Shown piece by piece: positions 53,338-61,303 of a stretch of DNA of 64,000 nt. Position 1 is the stretch's first letter. Every line of letters begins with the position of its first letter. A program made the position numbers and the translations under genes. A model generated the notes under the pieces. It saw only the letters and a program-made list of their open reading frames with translations. It had not been told where the DNA came from and did no database searches. The DNA is from Dyella acidisoli (lineage in GTDB: Bacteria > Pseudomonadota > Gammaproteobacteria > Xanthomonadales > Rhodanobacteraceae), in NCBI RefSeq assembly GCF_030160295.1, contig NZ_BSOB01000017.1, forward strand, positions 338,049-402,048, written 5' to 3'.

Positions 53338-53760
53338 TCAAGCAGCGAGTTCGTTCAACGCCTTCTGGAACCGGTTCGCATGCGAACGCTCCGCCTTCGC
53401 GAGCGTTTCGAACCAGTCGGCTACTTCGTCGAAGCCTTCATCGCGCGCGGTTTTGGCCATGCCCGGATACATGTCCGTGTATTCGTGGGTTTCACCCGCG
53501 ATGGCGCTTTGCAGGTTTTCCTTGATGGGACCGAACGGCTTGCCGGTGGCCGGATCGCCACACTGTTCCATGTATTCCAAGTGACCGTGCGCGTGGCCGG
53601 TTTCACCTTCGGCAGTGGAACGGAACACGGCGGATACATCGTTGTAGCCTTCCACATCGGCTTTCGATGCGAAGTACAGATACCGGCGGTTGGCCATGGA
53701 TTCGCCGGCAAACGCGTCTTTCAAATTCTGCTCCGTCTTGGAGCCTTTCAGCTTGCTCAT
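53338..53760 (-). CDS. Rubrerythrin (diiron, no rubredoxin tail)
   Basis: A 140-residue ferritin-like protein. The two ExxH-type helices are visible: [16 protein letters not shown] with [14 protein letters not shown], and [16 protein letters not shown] with [15 protein letters not shown], giving the diiron ligands. The C-terminal rubredoxin zinc/iron domain of classical rubrerythrin is absent, as in sulerythrin-type proteins. It reduces peroxide, with electrons perhaps from a separate partner. The ATG at 53760 is preceded by GAGG. It is the first gene of the broken trio. Confidence 0.88.
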   Translation of the reverse strand: MSKLKGSKTEQNLKDAFAGESMANRRYLYFASKADVEGYNDVSAVFRSTAEGETGHAHGHLEYMEQCGDPATGKPFGPIKENLQSAIAGETHEYTDMYPGMAKTARDEGFDEVADWFETLAKAERSHANRFQKALNELAA

Positions 53761-53917
53761 GACATTACCTCGTGGCGTTGGGCTTGAGAGGGAAATGCAA
53801 GAGGGGGACCTATGGCTCGGCCCCGGAACGTAGTCCTCGCTAGGACGATTCTGAAATTGATAGTTTTTATGAAGATGATTGACTGAGTCTATGGCCAACA
53901 CGTCCGAGCACAGGCAT

Positions 53918-53947
53918 AAAAAAACCGGACGGTGAAAACCGTCCGGC
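53918..53947 (-). terminator. Rho-independent terminator of the aminopeptidase gene
   Basis: On the minus strand AGCCGGACGGTTTTCACCGTCCGG followed by seven T residues makes a strong terminator beginning 26 bases after the aminopeptidase stop. Confidence 0.92.
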
Positions 53948-53972
53948 TCTTCGTGCTGATGGTCGAGAACGC

Positions 53973-56657
53973 TCAGCGCAAAATCGCAGCGGGATTTTGC
54001 TTGGCCTTGAGTGTGGCGCACAACAACGTCTGCTCGCTCGTTTGCGCCAGTCCGCGGTCAGCACCGGTGATGTCCTTCAGGCGCGGCTTGAAGTAAGCCT
54101 GCAGACGATCAGCCTCGGCCGTGGAGCAGCCGCCACCGCCCGCCAGTCGCGGCAGAACACCGCTGGCGAAGCTGCCGGTACGGGCCACGACCTGATCGTA
54201 GTGCGCCGTGAACCACTGCCACAACGCTTCGCGCGCCGCCGGGGTGTCGCGACTGCCGCGCAGGATGGCGGCCATCTCGCCGACCTTCACTTGTTTGGTG
54301 AGTGCGAAGTCGCGTGCTTGATTTGCCAGTTCCGGTGTGTCGGTAGCGCTGAGGCCCGCGAGCATCGCGTTGCGCAAAGCGGGATCGGTAGTTTGCGGCA
54401 GTTCTGCGATCAATGCGTCCACCGCTGGCTTGCCGTGTTCCTGCACTGCCACGGCGAGCGCGCTACCGAGCAGGTCCGCATCGGCGGCGGCAAGATCAAG
54501 ATGCCCGTCGGCCTTCTTGGTCAATGCGGCATTGCCTTGTTTAAGCAGCGCCGCGCGCACATCCGGTAGCTTGAAATCCAGGGCTAGTGCATGCGCGAGT
54601 GCGGTGCGCAGGATGCTGTCGCCGTCTGCTTCGCCCGCCTTGCGGTGATAGCCGAGCTGCTCCATGCGCGACAGATAAGCCTTGCTTACCCAGTCGACGA
54701 CTTTCGCGCGTTGCGCATCAGTCTGTGCTTCGTGGCGATAAATCCACGCAACCGTTTCCAGTGGTGCGATCACGACTTCGCGCGTGCTTGCTCCGGCCAG
54801 CGGCTTAAGCGCGGCCAAGGCATCAGCGGCGTCCAGATCACCATGACGGAAGCCCGCATCGATGCCGTCCGCATAGGCGAGCTGCTCGGTATCGCTCAGC
54901 GATGCGATGTGCTTGGTGAGGTCAGCCCACTGTGACTTCGCCAGGCTGAAGCGGTAATAGCCGCGTGCGTAGGCGTTGGGCATCACCCAGGTTGCGTTGC
55001 CGGCATCGGCCAGCTCCATGGTGCCGGTGGCTTTGTCGAACATTTCGCACTGCACTTTGCTGCCGTCGGCGGTGCCGTAGCGCACGCACATGGGAATGCC
55101 CCACACGCGCTTCGCATCGCCCGTGCTGCCTACCGGCAGATAGCGACTCTGGCTCAGATGCAGAATGGTTTTTCCACCTTTCTGTTCCAGCTTGGTTTGC
55201 ACGTAAGGCACGCCGGATTGGTCAAGGAAACTGTTGAAAGCGTGCTTGAAGGTGTCGCCTTGGTTCGCTGCGGTGGCGATCGCGTTGACCAGGTCATCCG
55301 CGGTGGCGTTGCCGAATTTGTGTGCCTGGATGTAGGCACGCATGCCTTTCTGATACGTATCTTCGCCCACGTAGCCTTCGAACATGCCGAGCACGGCCGC
55401 ACCTTTGCGATAGGTGATGTTGTCGAACGCGGTTTCGATATCACCGTTGCCGGTGATCGGCTGGCGAATCTTGCGCGCGCTGACGAGACTGTCGCTCTGC
55501 ATCGCACCTTGTGCCTGGGTGATGCGATCCAGATCGGCGCGGTATTCCGGGTGCACCTTCATGGTGACTTTCTGTTGCATCCAAGTGGCGAAGGCTTCGT
55601 TGAGCCACAGGTCGTCCCACCATGCCAGCGTGACCGTATCGCCGGTCCATTGATGCGCCAGTTCATGCGCGGTGACGTCGAACGAACTGCGCACATACAT
55701 GGCTGCCGAATCCGGATCGAGCAGCAACAACCAATCACGGAAGGTGACCAGGCCCGGGTTTTCCATCGCGCCAGCGGAGAAATCCGGCGCGGCGAGCAGA
55801 TCGAGTTTGCCGAACGGATAGCCGAAGCCGTAGTAGTTTTCCAGCGTATGAATGATGCTCGGTGTTTCGCTCAGTACATGCTGCATCCGATGACCTTCGC
55901 CGTGCGCGGCGATGCCGCGCAACTGCAGCACATCACTGCGATAGTCGCTCGGCGCGATGTCAGGACCATTGACGATGTCCCACGGACCTACCGCGAACGC
56001 CACCAGATAGGTCGGCAGCGGTTGCGTACGTGCAAAGCTCAAGGTTTTCCATTTGTCGCCGGCGGAGGTCTCGCTGATCTGCTTGGTGTTGGCTACCGCA
56101 GCCAGATCCGAAGGAACAGTTAGCGTGATGTCATACGGTGTCTTGAAACCCGGTTCGTCGAAACCAGGAAACGCGAAGCGTGCACTGATCGGCTCCATTT
56201 GCGTCATCGCATACGGTGTGCCCGCGTGGCTGACCTTGTACAAGCCTTGCAACTGCTGATTGAGCGGCGCCGTGTAGTCGATGGTGAGCGTGAGTGACTG
56301 CGGCTGCAGCGTGCTGCCGAAATCGATGCGCGACACGCCTTCGTTCGGTGCCACGGCCATGTATTTGCCGTCGTGGGCGTTGCCCGCGGCATCGGTGATG
56401 GTGACCTTGGAAACGTTGAGGTCGCGACCATCCAGCCACAGGTAATCGGATGCCTGCTTCAAATCCACCTTGATGGTGGTTGTGCCGGTAAACGTCTGCT
56501 GCGCGGGGTCGACCTTGAATGCCAGCTTGTAAGCCTGCGGCACCGCCCAGCTAGGTAGCTTTCCATGTGGCGCCTGATCGGCCTGCGGAGATGCCAGGGC
56601 TGCGCTGCAACATACGGCGAGTGCAGTCATGGCGAGCGAACGAACGAGGTGGTGCAT
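53973..56657 (-). CDS. M1 family zinc aminopeptidase, exported
   Basis: The 894-residue product has a signal peptide (HHLVRSLAMTALAVCCSAALA), the substrate motif GAMEN (296-300) and the zinc site HELAHQW with His331, His335 and Glu354 (LWLNEAF), 18 residues after. The C-terminal half is an armadillo-like helical domain (from about 550). It is the ERAP/Ape2-like type and is probably periplasmic. The start is taken at 56657, where the signal peptide begins; the frame continues without a signal to 56831. It ends at the terminator at 53947. Confidence 0.93.
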   Translation of the reverse strand: MHHLVRSLAMTALAVCCSAALASPQADQAPHGKLPSWAVPQAYKLAFKVDPAQQTFTGTTTIKVDLKQASDYLWLDGRDLNVSKVTITDAAGNAHDGKYMAVAPNEGVSRIDFGSTLQPQSLTLTIDYTAPLNQQLQGLYKVSHAGTPYAMTQMEPISARFAFPGFDEPGFKTPYDITLTVPSDLAAVANTKQISETSAGDKWKTLSFARTQPLPTYLVAFAVGPWDIVNGPDIAPSDYRSDVLQLRGIAAHGEGHRMQHVLSETPSIIHTLENYYGFGYPFGKLDLLAAPDFSAGAMENPGLVTFRDWLLLLDPDSAAMYVRSSFDVTAHELAHQWTGDTVTLAWWDDLWLNEAFATWMQQKVTMKVHPEYRADLDRITQAQGAMQSDSLVSARKIRQPITGNGDIETAFDNITYRKGAAVLGMFEGYVGEDTYQKGMRAYIQAHKFGNATADDLVNAIATAANQGDTFKHAFNSFLDQSGVPYVQTKLEQKGGKTILHLSQSRYLPVGSTGDAKRVWGIPMCVRYGTADGSKVQCEMFDKATGTMELADAGNATWVMPNAYARGYYRFSLAKSQWADLTKHIASLSDTEQLAYADGIDAGFRHGDLDAADALAALKPLAGASTREVVIAPLETVAWIYRHEAQTDAQRAKVVDWVSKAYLSRMEQLGYHRKAGEADGDSILRTALAHALALDFKLPDVRAALLKQGNAALTKKADGHLDLAAADADLLGSALAVAVQEHGKPAVDALIAELPQTTDPALRNAMLAGLSATDTPELANQARDFALTKQVKVGEMAAILRGSRDTPAAREALWQWFTAHYDQVVARTGSFASGVLPRLAGGGGCSTAEADRLQAYFKPRLKDITGADRGLAQTSEQTLLCATLKAKQNPAAILR

Positions 56658-56789
56658 GGAGAGCTTCCTACGGCAACGAAAAGCATCCACGCTAGGTCGT
56701 GTAGGCACAGTGCCACAGTGCCAAAAGGCATAGTCCTCTGATGATGGGACGCCGCCTGCACCTAAGCTTGACTGCAGGAGGGACCATTG

Positions 56790-57545
56790 ATGAGCACACC
56801 GATGAAGGGTCATCCGCCTTTGATCCCGCATGCACCCGCGCGCGCCATCCGCGTTGCAGTGCTGGAGGAGGACGAGGCATTCCGCTGCGACATTCTGCTA
56901 CCGGCGCTTCACGATCACGGCTTCAGCGTGCATGGCATGGCTAGCGCGGCAGAGCTGTATCGGCACATGCTCTCGCAGCAGTTCGATATCGTGCTGCTCG
57001 ACATCAGCCTTCCCGATGAGGATGGATTTACCGTCGCGCAACATCTGCGCGAAACATTGGACATCGGTATCGTCATCCTCAGCGATTGGGCGCATCGCGA
57101 TCATCACATCCAGGCGCTGAAACGTGGGGCGGATTTCTATCTAGCCAAGCCGGTCGATGTCGACGTGCTAGTGGCTTCGCTGCACAGTCTTGCGCGCCGG
57201 CTTGCACTTCCCATGCTGCATGGCATCGCGGCAAATCCCCAGCCTTCTCCTTCGCGCTGGCGAATGGACGCTGGCGGCTGGCGTTTCGTCTCGCCTCATG
57301 GAAAAGTGGTTGCACTCACCTCTAGCGAGCGATGTGTGCTGACCATGCTGATTGCCGCAGGTGATCAACCAGTGTCGCGCGAAGCGCTCGCCGAAGCACT
57401 CAGCCAGAACGCCTACGACTCCGACCCGCATCGCCTGGAAATGATCATTTATCGCTTGCGGCGAAAAGCGCTTGCGCAGGCTGGGCAGGCGCTTTCGCTC
57501 ATTACGGTGCGCGGCAAGGGTTACATGCTGCTTTGCGATTTGTAG
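56790..57545 (+). CDS. OmpR-type response regulator
   Basis: A 251-residue regulator with a receiver domain (about 15-125: VAVLEEDEAFRCD, phospho-Asp in IVLLDISLPDEDG, Lys in YLAKPVD) and an OmpR/PhoB winged helix (about 160-250: LTSSERCVLTMLIAAGDQPVSREALAEAL and LRRKALAQ..LITVRGKGYML). An unusual Pro/Ser-rich linker joins them. No kinase is adjacent: it lies divergent from the aminopeptidase. AGGAGGG precedes the ATG at 56790. Confidence 0.86.
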   Translation: MSTPMKGHPPLIPHAPARAIRVAVLEEDEAFRCDILLPALHDHGFSVHGMASAAELYRHMLSQQFDIVLLDISLPDEDGFTVAQHLRETLDIGIVILSDWAHRDHHIQALKRGADFYLAKPVDVDVLVASLHSLARRLALPMLHGIAANPQPSPSRWRMDAGGWRFVSPHGKVVALTSSERCVLTMLIAAGDQPVSREALAEALSQNAYDSDPHRLEMIIYRLRRKALAQAGQALSLITVRGKGYMLLCDL

Positions 57546-57627
57546 AGCGCATCCAAAAATCGTCAAGTGCCCGCTGCGGATGGTTTTTCGTCAATCCAGC
57601 CTGCGAGGAACTCTGTACACCCTCACG

Positions 57628-57712
57628 GTCGTCATTCCCGCGAAAGCGGGAATCCATCTTCGCTTCTGGCCTCAGGGCAACATGGATTCCCGCTTTCGCG
57701 GGAATGACGGCC
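57628..57712. repeat. BIME-like inverted pair of REP hairpins (family A, copy 5)
   Basis: GTCATTCCCGCGAAAGCGGG and its perfect reverse complement are 85 bp end to end. It follows the response-regulator stop. Confidence 0.85.
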
Positions 57713-58143
57713 ATACATAGATTGCGGTGTATGCGAACCTAACATTGACATGTGGATCTCGCGTTGAGATTTGCATGCGCACACCATGAACCCATGTGCT
57801 GTGATCGCGAGTGCAAGCAATACTGGCCTTCATGGCCCGTAAAAAATCACGTTGACGGCATGTCGCCCTAGAAGCGCAAGCATGTTCCAGCGCATCTTGT
57901 CAGATAAATCGCAAGCTTCCTCTCTCGATTTTCCACTCGCGTTGTCCGAGAGAGAGACGTCATCAACACCATTTCTTTCAAATCCAAGCGCAGCACCATT
58001 TGAGCGGCATGCACGCTCTTTCGTGCACAGCATGCACGGATGTGATCAAGCGTGAGATTGCGAACAATAAGGTGATATTCCGTGCATTTGTGTGCGTGAC
58101 ACACCTCCACGCGTGAACGGATGGCGTACCTGACAATACACAC
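57713..58143. other. Non-coding stretch before the truncated subtilase
   Basis: About 430 bases without a supported gene. It contains an inverted CTCTCTCG / CGAGAGAG pair near 57920-57952 and a GTGCATGC-rich tract near 58000-58040, where GCATGCAC occurs twice. No N-terminal subtilase coding remains here, so the missing part of the following gene was lost, not just frameshifted. Confidence 0.45.
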
Positions 58144-59085
58144 GTGGCACAGGTGATCAGCATGAGCTTGGGCGGTCAGGAAGCGTGTACCACCGACGCT
58201 CCGGAATACACCGCCATCAACGACGCGATCAGCCGCGGCACCACCGTTGTCGTAGCCGCAGGCAACAACTCGGCGGATGTATCCGGCTTTACGCCCGCCA
58301 GTTGTCCCGGCGTTATCGCGGTTGCGTCAAACGGCATCACTGGCAAGCGCGCTTTCTATTCCAACTACGGCAAGGGCGTGACCCTTTCGGCTCCGGGTGG
58401 CGGTATCTATGCCAACGACGCCTCATCGGGCAATGTGGTCAACAACGGTTTCGTTTGGTCCTCCATCAATGATGGCGCCACAACACCCGGCAATCCCACT
58501 TACGGCGGTATGGCCGGTACTTCGCAAGCGACACCGCACGTCAGTGGCACCGTGGCGATGATCATCGGCGCAACGAAGGCGGCTGGATTGGCGACGCCAT
58601 CGCCGGCCGACATCGCGAATGTCTTGGTGAAATCGGCTCGTCCGTTCCCGGTGGCCGAGGATCACGTTATCGGCGCCGGCATCGTTGATGCCGCCGCTGC
58701 GGTCAATCTTGCCTTGAATGGCGACACCGGCAACCCGGGCGATGGCGGTAACGATCCAGGCGCCACACTGACCAAGGGCGTGATCCTCTCCGGCCAGACC
58801 ATCGGCGCAGGTGCTGGGGTTCGCTACTCGATCACCGTGCCGGCCGGCGCCACGACGCTGAACATCCGCACCATCGGTGGCAGCGGTGGTGACGTATCGT
58901 TGTACGTCAAGGCTGGTAGCTCGCCGGTTGCCGATGGCAGCGATGCCGACTTCAGCTCGGTCAAGCCCGGCAACAACGAAGCCGTAGTCATCCAGAAACC
59001 GGAGGCAACCACGTATTACATCCTCGTGGTCGGTGGTGAGAGCGCCACCAGTAACCTTTCCGTATTGGCCGACTACAACCCGTAA
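58144..59085 (+). pseudogene. Subtilisin-like (S8) protease, 5' half missing
   Basis: The open frame begins at a GTG and immediately reads QVISMSLGG, an internal strand of S8 peptidases. It includes the oxyanion Asn in VVAAGNNS, the catalytic Ser127 in GTSQATPH, and a C-terminal PPC-type beta domain (about 215-313, SGQTIGAGAGVRYSITVPAG). The signal peptide, pro-region and the Asp and His of the catalytic triad are absent, so no activity is possible. Full-length relatives in this family are secreted and ~550-650 residues. It has a good terminator after it, evidence that a real gene once ended here. Confidence 0.82.
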
Positions 59086-59109
59086 TTGCACCCGCTAGTT
59101 GCATGCAAG

Positions 59110-59143
59110 AAGAACCCCGGCCTGCAAACCGGGGTTCTTTTTT
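59110..59143 (+). terminator. Rho-independent terminator of the subtilase gene
   Basis: AAGAACCCCGG and CCGGGGTTCTT form an 11 bp stem followed by TTTTT. Confidence 0.92.
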
Positions 59144-59218
59144 GATGGTTCCGTATCCCCTCATTGTCCATGGCGAAGCACCTTTTCATTGCTAATATCG
59201 ATTATTACAGCAATACTT

Positions 59219-59233
59219 ATAGATACCATCTAT
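59219..59233 (+). promoter_or_regulatory. OxyR binding site upstream of oxyR
   Basis: ATAGATACCATCTAT matches the ATAGnTnnnAnCTAT OxyR half-site consensus at every fixed base and lies 13 bases before the oxyR ATG, in an AT-rich stretch. It suggests autoregulation of oxyR. Whether a second adjacent half-site exists (around TATTACAGCAATACTT) is less clear. Confidence 0.8.
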
Positions 59234-59246
59234 TATTGAGTTCGTC

Positions 59247-60191
59247 ATGAACCTGCGCGATCTCCATTATCTGGTCTCCCTGGCCGAGCACCGGCACTTC
59301 GGGCGCGCCGCCGAAGCTTGCTTTGTCAGCCAGCCCACGCTTTCCACCCAAATCAAAAAGCTGGAAGACGAGTTGGGTGTCGCGCTCGTTGAACGCACGC
59401 CGCGTAAAGTGCTGCTCACGGATGTTGGTCGCGACATCGCCAACCGCGCGCGCGATGTGTTGAACGAAATCGAGCAGATCAAAGGCATCGCGCGGCGAAC
59501 GGTGGATCCGGAATCGGGCACGGTGCGGTTGGGCATCTTCCCTACGTTAGGTCCTTACTTGCTGCCGCACGTTGTGCCGATGGTGAGTCAGCGGTTCCCG
59601 CGCCTGGAACTGCTGCTGGTCGAAGAAAAAACAGAAGTGGTACTGCATCGTTTGCGTGAAGGAAAGCTCGACGCAGGCATTCTCGCGTTGCCCATCCACG
59701 ACGACAGCCTGCATGCGGAGTTCCTGTTCGAGGAACCCTTCCTGCTTGCCGTGCCGCAATCGCATCCACTGGCCAAGCGTCCACAGTTGAAACTCAACGA
59801 TCTTTCCGATCAGAGCCTTTTGTTGCTGGAGGACGGCCATTGCCTGCGCGACCAGGCGCTGGAGGTATGTCATATGGCGGGCGCTGGCGAGAAAAATGGT
59901 TTCCGCGCCACCAGCTTGGAAACGCTGCGCCAAATGGTAGCCGCCAATGTCGGTATCACGCTGTTGCCCACGCTCGCAGTAAAACCACCGGTCGCTCAGG
60001 CACCGAATCTACAGCTGGTGGAATTCAGCGGACATCCGCCGAGCCGGCGCATTGCGATGGTATGGCGCAAGAGTTCGGCCATGGGCAGCTTCCTGAAACA
60101 GCTTGCGGAAGTCTTCAAGCATTTGCCGAGGGATCTGCTCGATCCGCATAGCGCGGCGGCTGCATCGGCGAAGCGACGGCGGATGGCTTGA
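59247..60191 (+). CDS. oxyR: OxyR, peroxide-sensing LysR-type regulator
   Basis: The 314-residue protein has a LysR helix-turn-helix at the N-terminus (RHFGRAAEACFVSQPTLSTQIKKLEDELG) and a sensing domain with Cys199 in GHCLRDQ and Cys208 in LEVC. These are the very positions whose disulfide activates E. coli OxyR. It controls catalase, alkyl hydroperoxide reductase and related genes in response to peroxide; none adjoins. A consensus operator lies in its leader. It is followed by prmC. Confidence 0.97.
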   Translation: MNLRDLHYLVSLAEHRHFGRAAEACFVSQPTLSTQIKKLEDELGVALVERTPRKVLLTDVGRDIANRARDVLNEIEQIKGIARRTVDPESGTVRLGIFPTLGPYLLPHVVPMVSQRFPRLELLLVEEKTEVVLHRLREGKLDAGILALPIHDDSLHAEFLFEEPFLLAVPQSHPLAKRPQLKLNDLSDQSLLLLEDGHCLRDQALEVCHMAGAGEKNGFRATSLETLRQMVAANVGITLLPTLAVKPPVAQAPNLQLVEFSGHPPSRRIAMVWRKSSAMGSFLKQLAEVFKHLPRDLLDPHSAAAASAKRRRMA

Positions 60192-60344
60192 TATGCAGCT
60201 GCATCGCGCACCAGGATTGCACGCGATGTTCTTCTTTGCCTCGCCGTTATTTCCTAGGATGCGGAACAAGCTGCCCCCCCTGCAAGCAGGGGAGGGGGCG
60301 ATTCTGGCATCGATGAAGATATTCACACGGCGGAGGCATTCGAC

Positions 60345-61217
60345 TTGAATCGCCCTGCATCCAACATCCGCCGCGCACTCAGCGACGCAACACAACGACT
60401 CGGCGACCGCGTCGATGCGGAAGTGTTGCTTGCGTACGCTTTGGATAAACCTCGCAGCTGGTTGATCGCCCATGCCGACGATCTGCTTCCACTCGATTAC
60501 GCGGCAGCCTATGCCTTGCTGATCGAACAGCGCGAAGCGGGGGAGCCAATTGCGTACATCACCGGGCGGCGCGGTTTCTGGTCGCTTGATCTGGAAGTGA
60601 CACCCGCTACGCTCATTCCACGTCCCGAAACGGAGCTGCTGGTAGAGCTTGCATTGGAACGCCTGCCTACCGATCGTGCCTGCCGCGTGCTTGATCTAGG
60701 CACGGGTTCCGGCGCCATTGCCTTGGCCATTGCACGTGAACGTCCTGCTTCGAAGATCGTCGCGACCGATGCGAGCATCGACGCACTTGAAGTGGCGCAA
60801 CGCAATGCACGGCGTCATCACATCGGCAACGTCAACTTTGTGCATGGCGAATGGTTTGCGCCATTGGGCGATAGCTGTTTCGACATCATTGTTTCCAATC
60901 CACCCTATATCGAAAGCGGCGATCCGCATTTGCAGCAGGGTGATTTGCGTTTCGAACCGATGAGTGCACTCGCATCGGGAACCGATGGACTCGATGACAT
61001 TCGCCGCATTGTGCGTGATGCCGGACTTCACCTCGTTCCTGACGGATGGTTGTTGTTCGAGCACGGTTGGCATCAAGGTGATGCAGCGCGCATGCTGCTT
61101 CGCGACGCAGGTTTCGTGGAGCTTTCAACCGCACGTGATCTTGAGCAACGAGATCGCGTCAGCCTAGGACATTGGTTGGTCAGCAGCGGTTGCCATTCAC
61201 CGCGAAGTTCGGCGTAG
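60345..61217 (+). CDS. prmC: Peptide chain release factor N5-glutamine methyltransferase
   Basis: It methylates the GGQ glutamine of release factors RF1 and RF2 using S-adenosylmethionine. The 290-residue protein has an N-terminal helical domain (ALSDATQRLGDRVDAEVLLAYAL), the SAM loop VLDLGTGSGAIALA and the NPPY motif at 185-188 (SNPPYIE). The start is a TTG at 60345, the only codon giving the normal length; the leader in front is repeat-like (CCCCCCTGCAAGCAGGGGAGG). It lies 153 bp after oxyR and not beside prfA, its usual partner. Confidence 0.93.
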   Translation: MNRPASNIRRALSDATQRLGDRVDAEVLLAYALDKPRSWLIAHADDLLPLDYAAAYALLIEQREAGEPIAYITGRRGFWSLDLEVTPATLIPRPETELLVELALERLPTDRACRVLDLGTGSGAIALAIARERPASKIVATDASIDALEVAQRNARRHHIGNVNFVHGEWFAPLGDSCFDIIVSNPPYIESGDPHLQQGDLRFEPMSALASGTDGLDDIRRIVRDAGLHLVPDGWLLFEHGWHQGDAARMLLRDAGFVELSTARDLEQRDRVSLGHWLVSSGCHSPRSSA

Positions 61218-61303
61218 ACTGCAGGCGTTACTAAAAGGGGCCCGGGTTCTGTCGGCGCATCCGGGCACGAAAACGAATAACGTTTTGCCCCGGATGCACT
61301 CTC

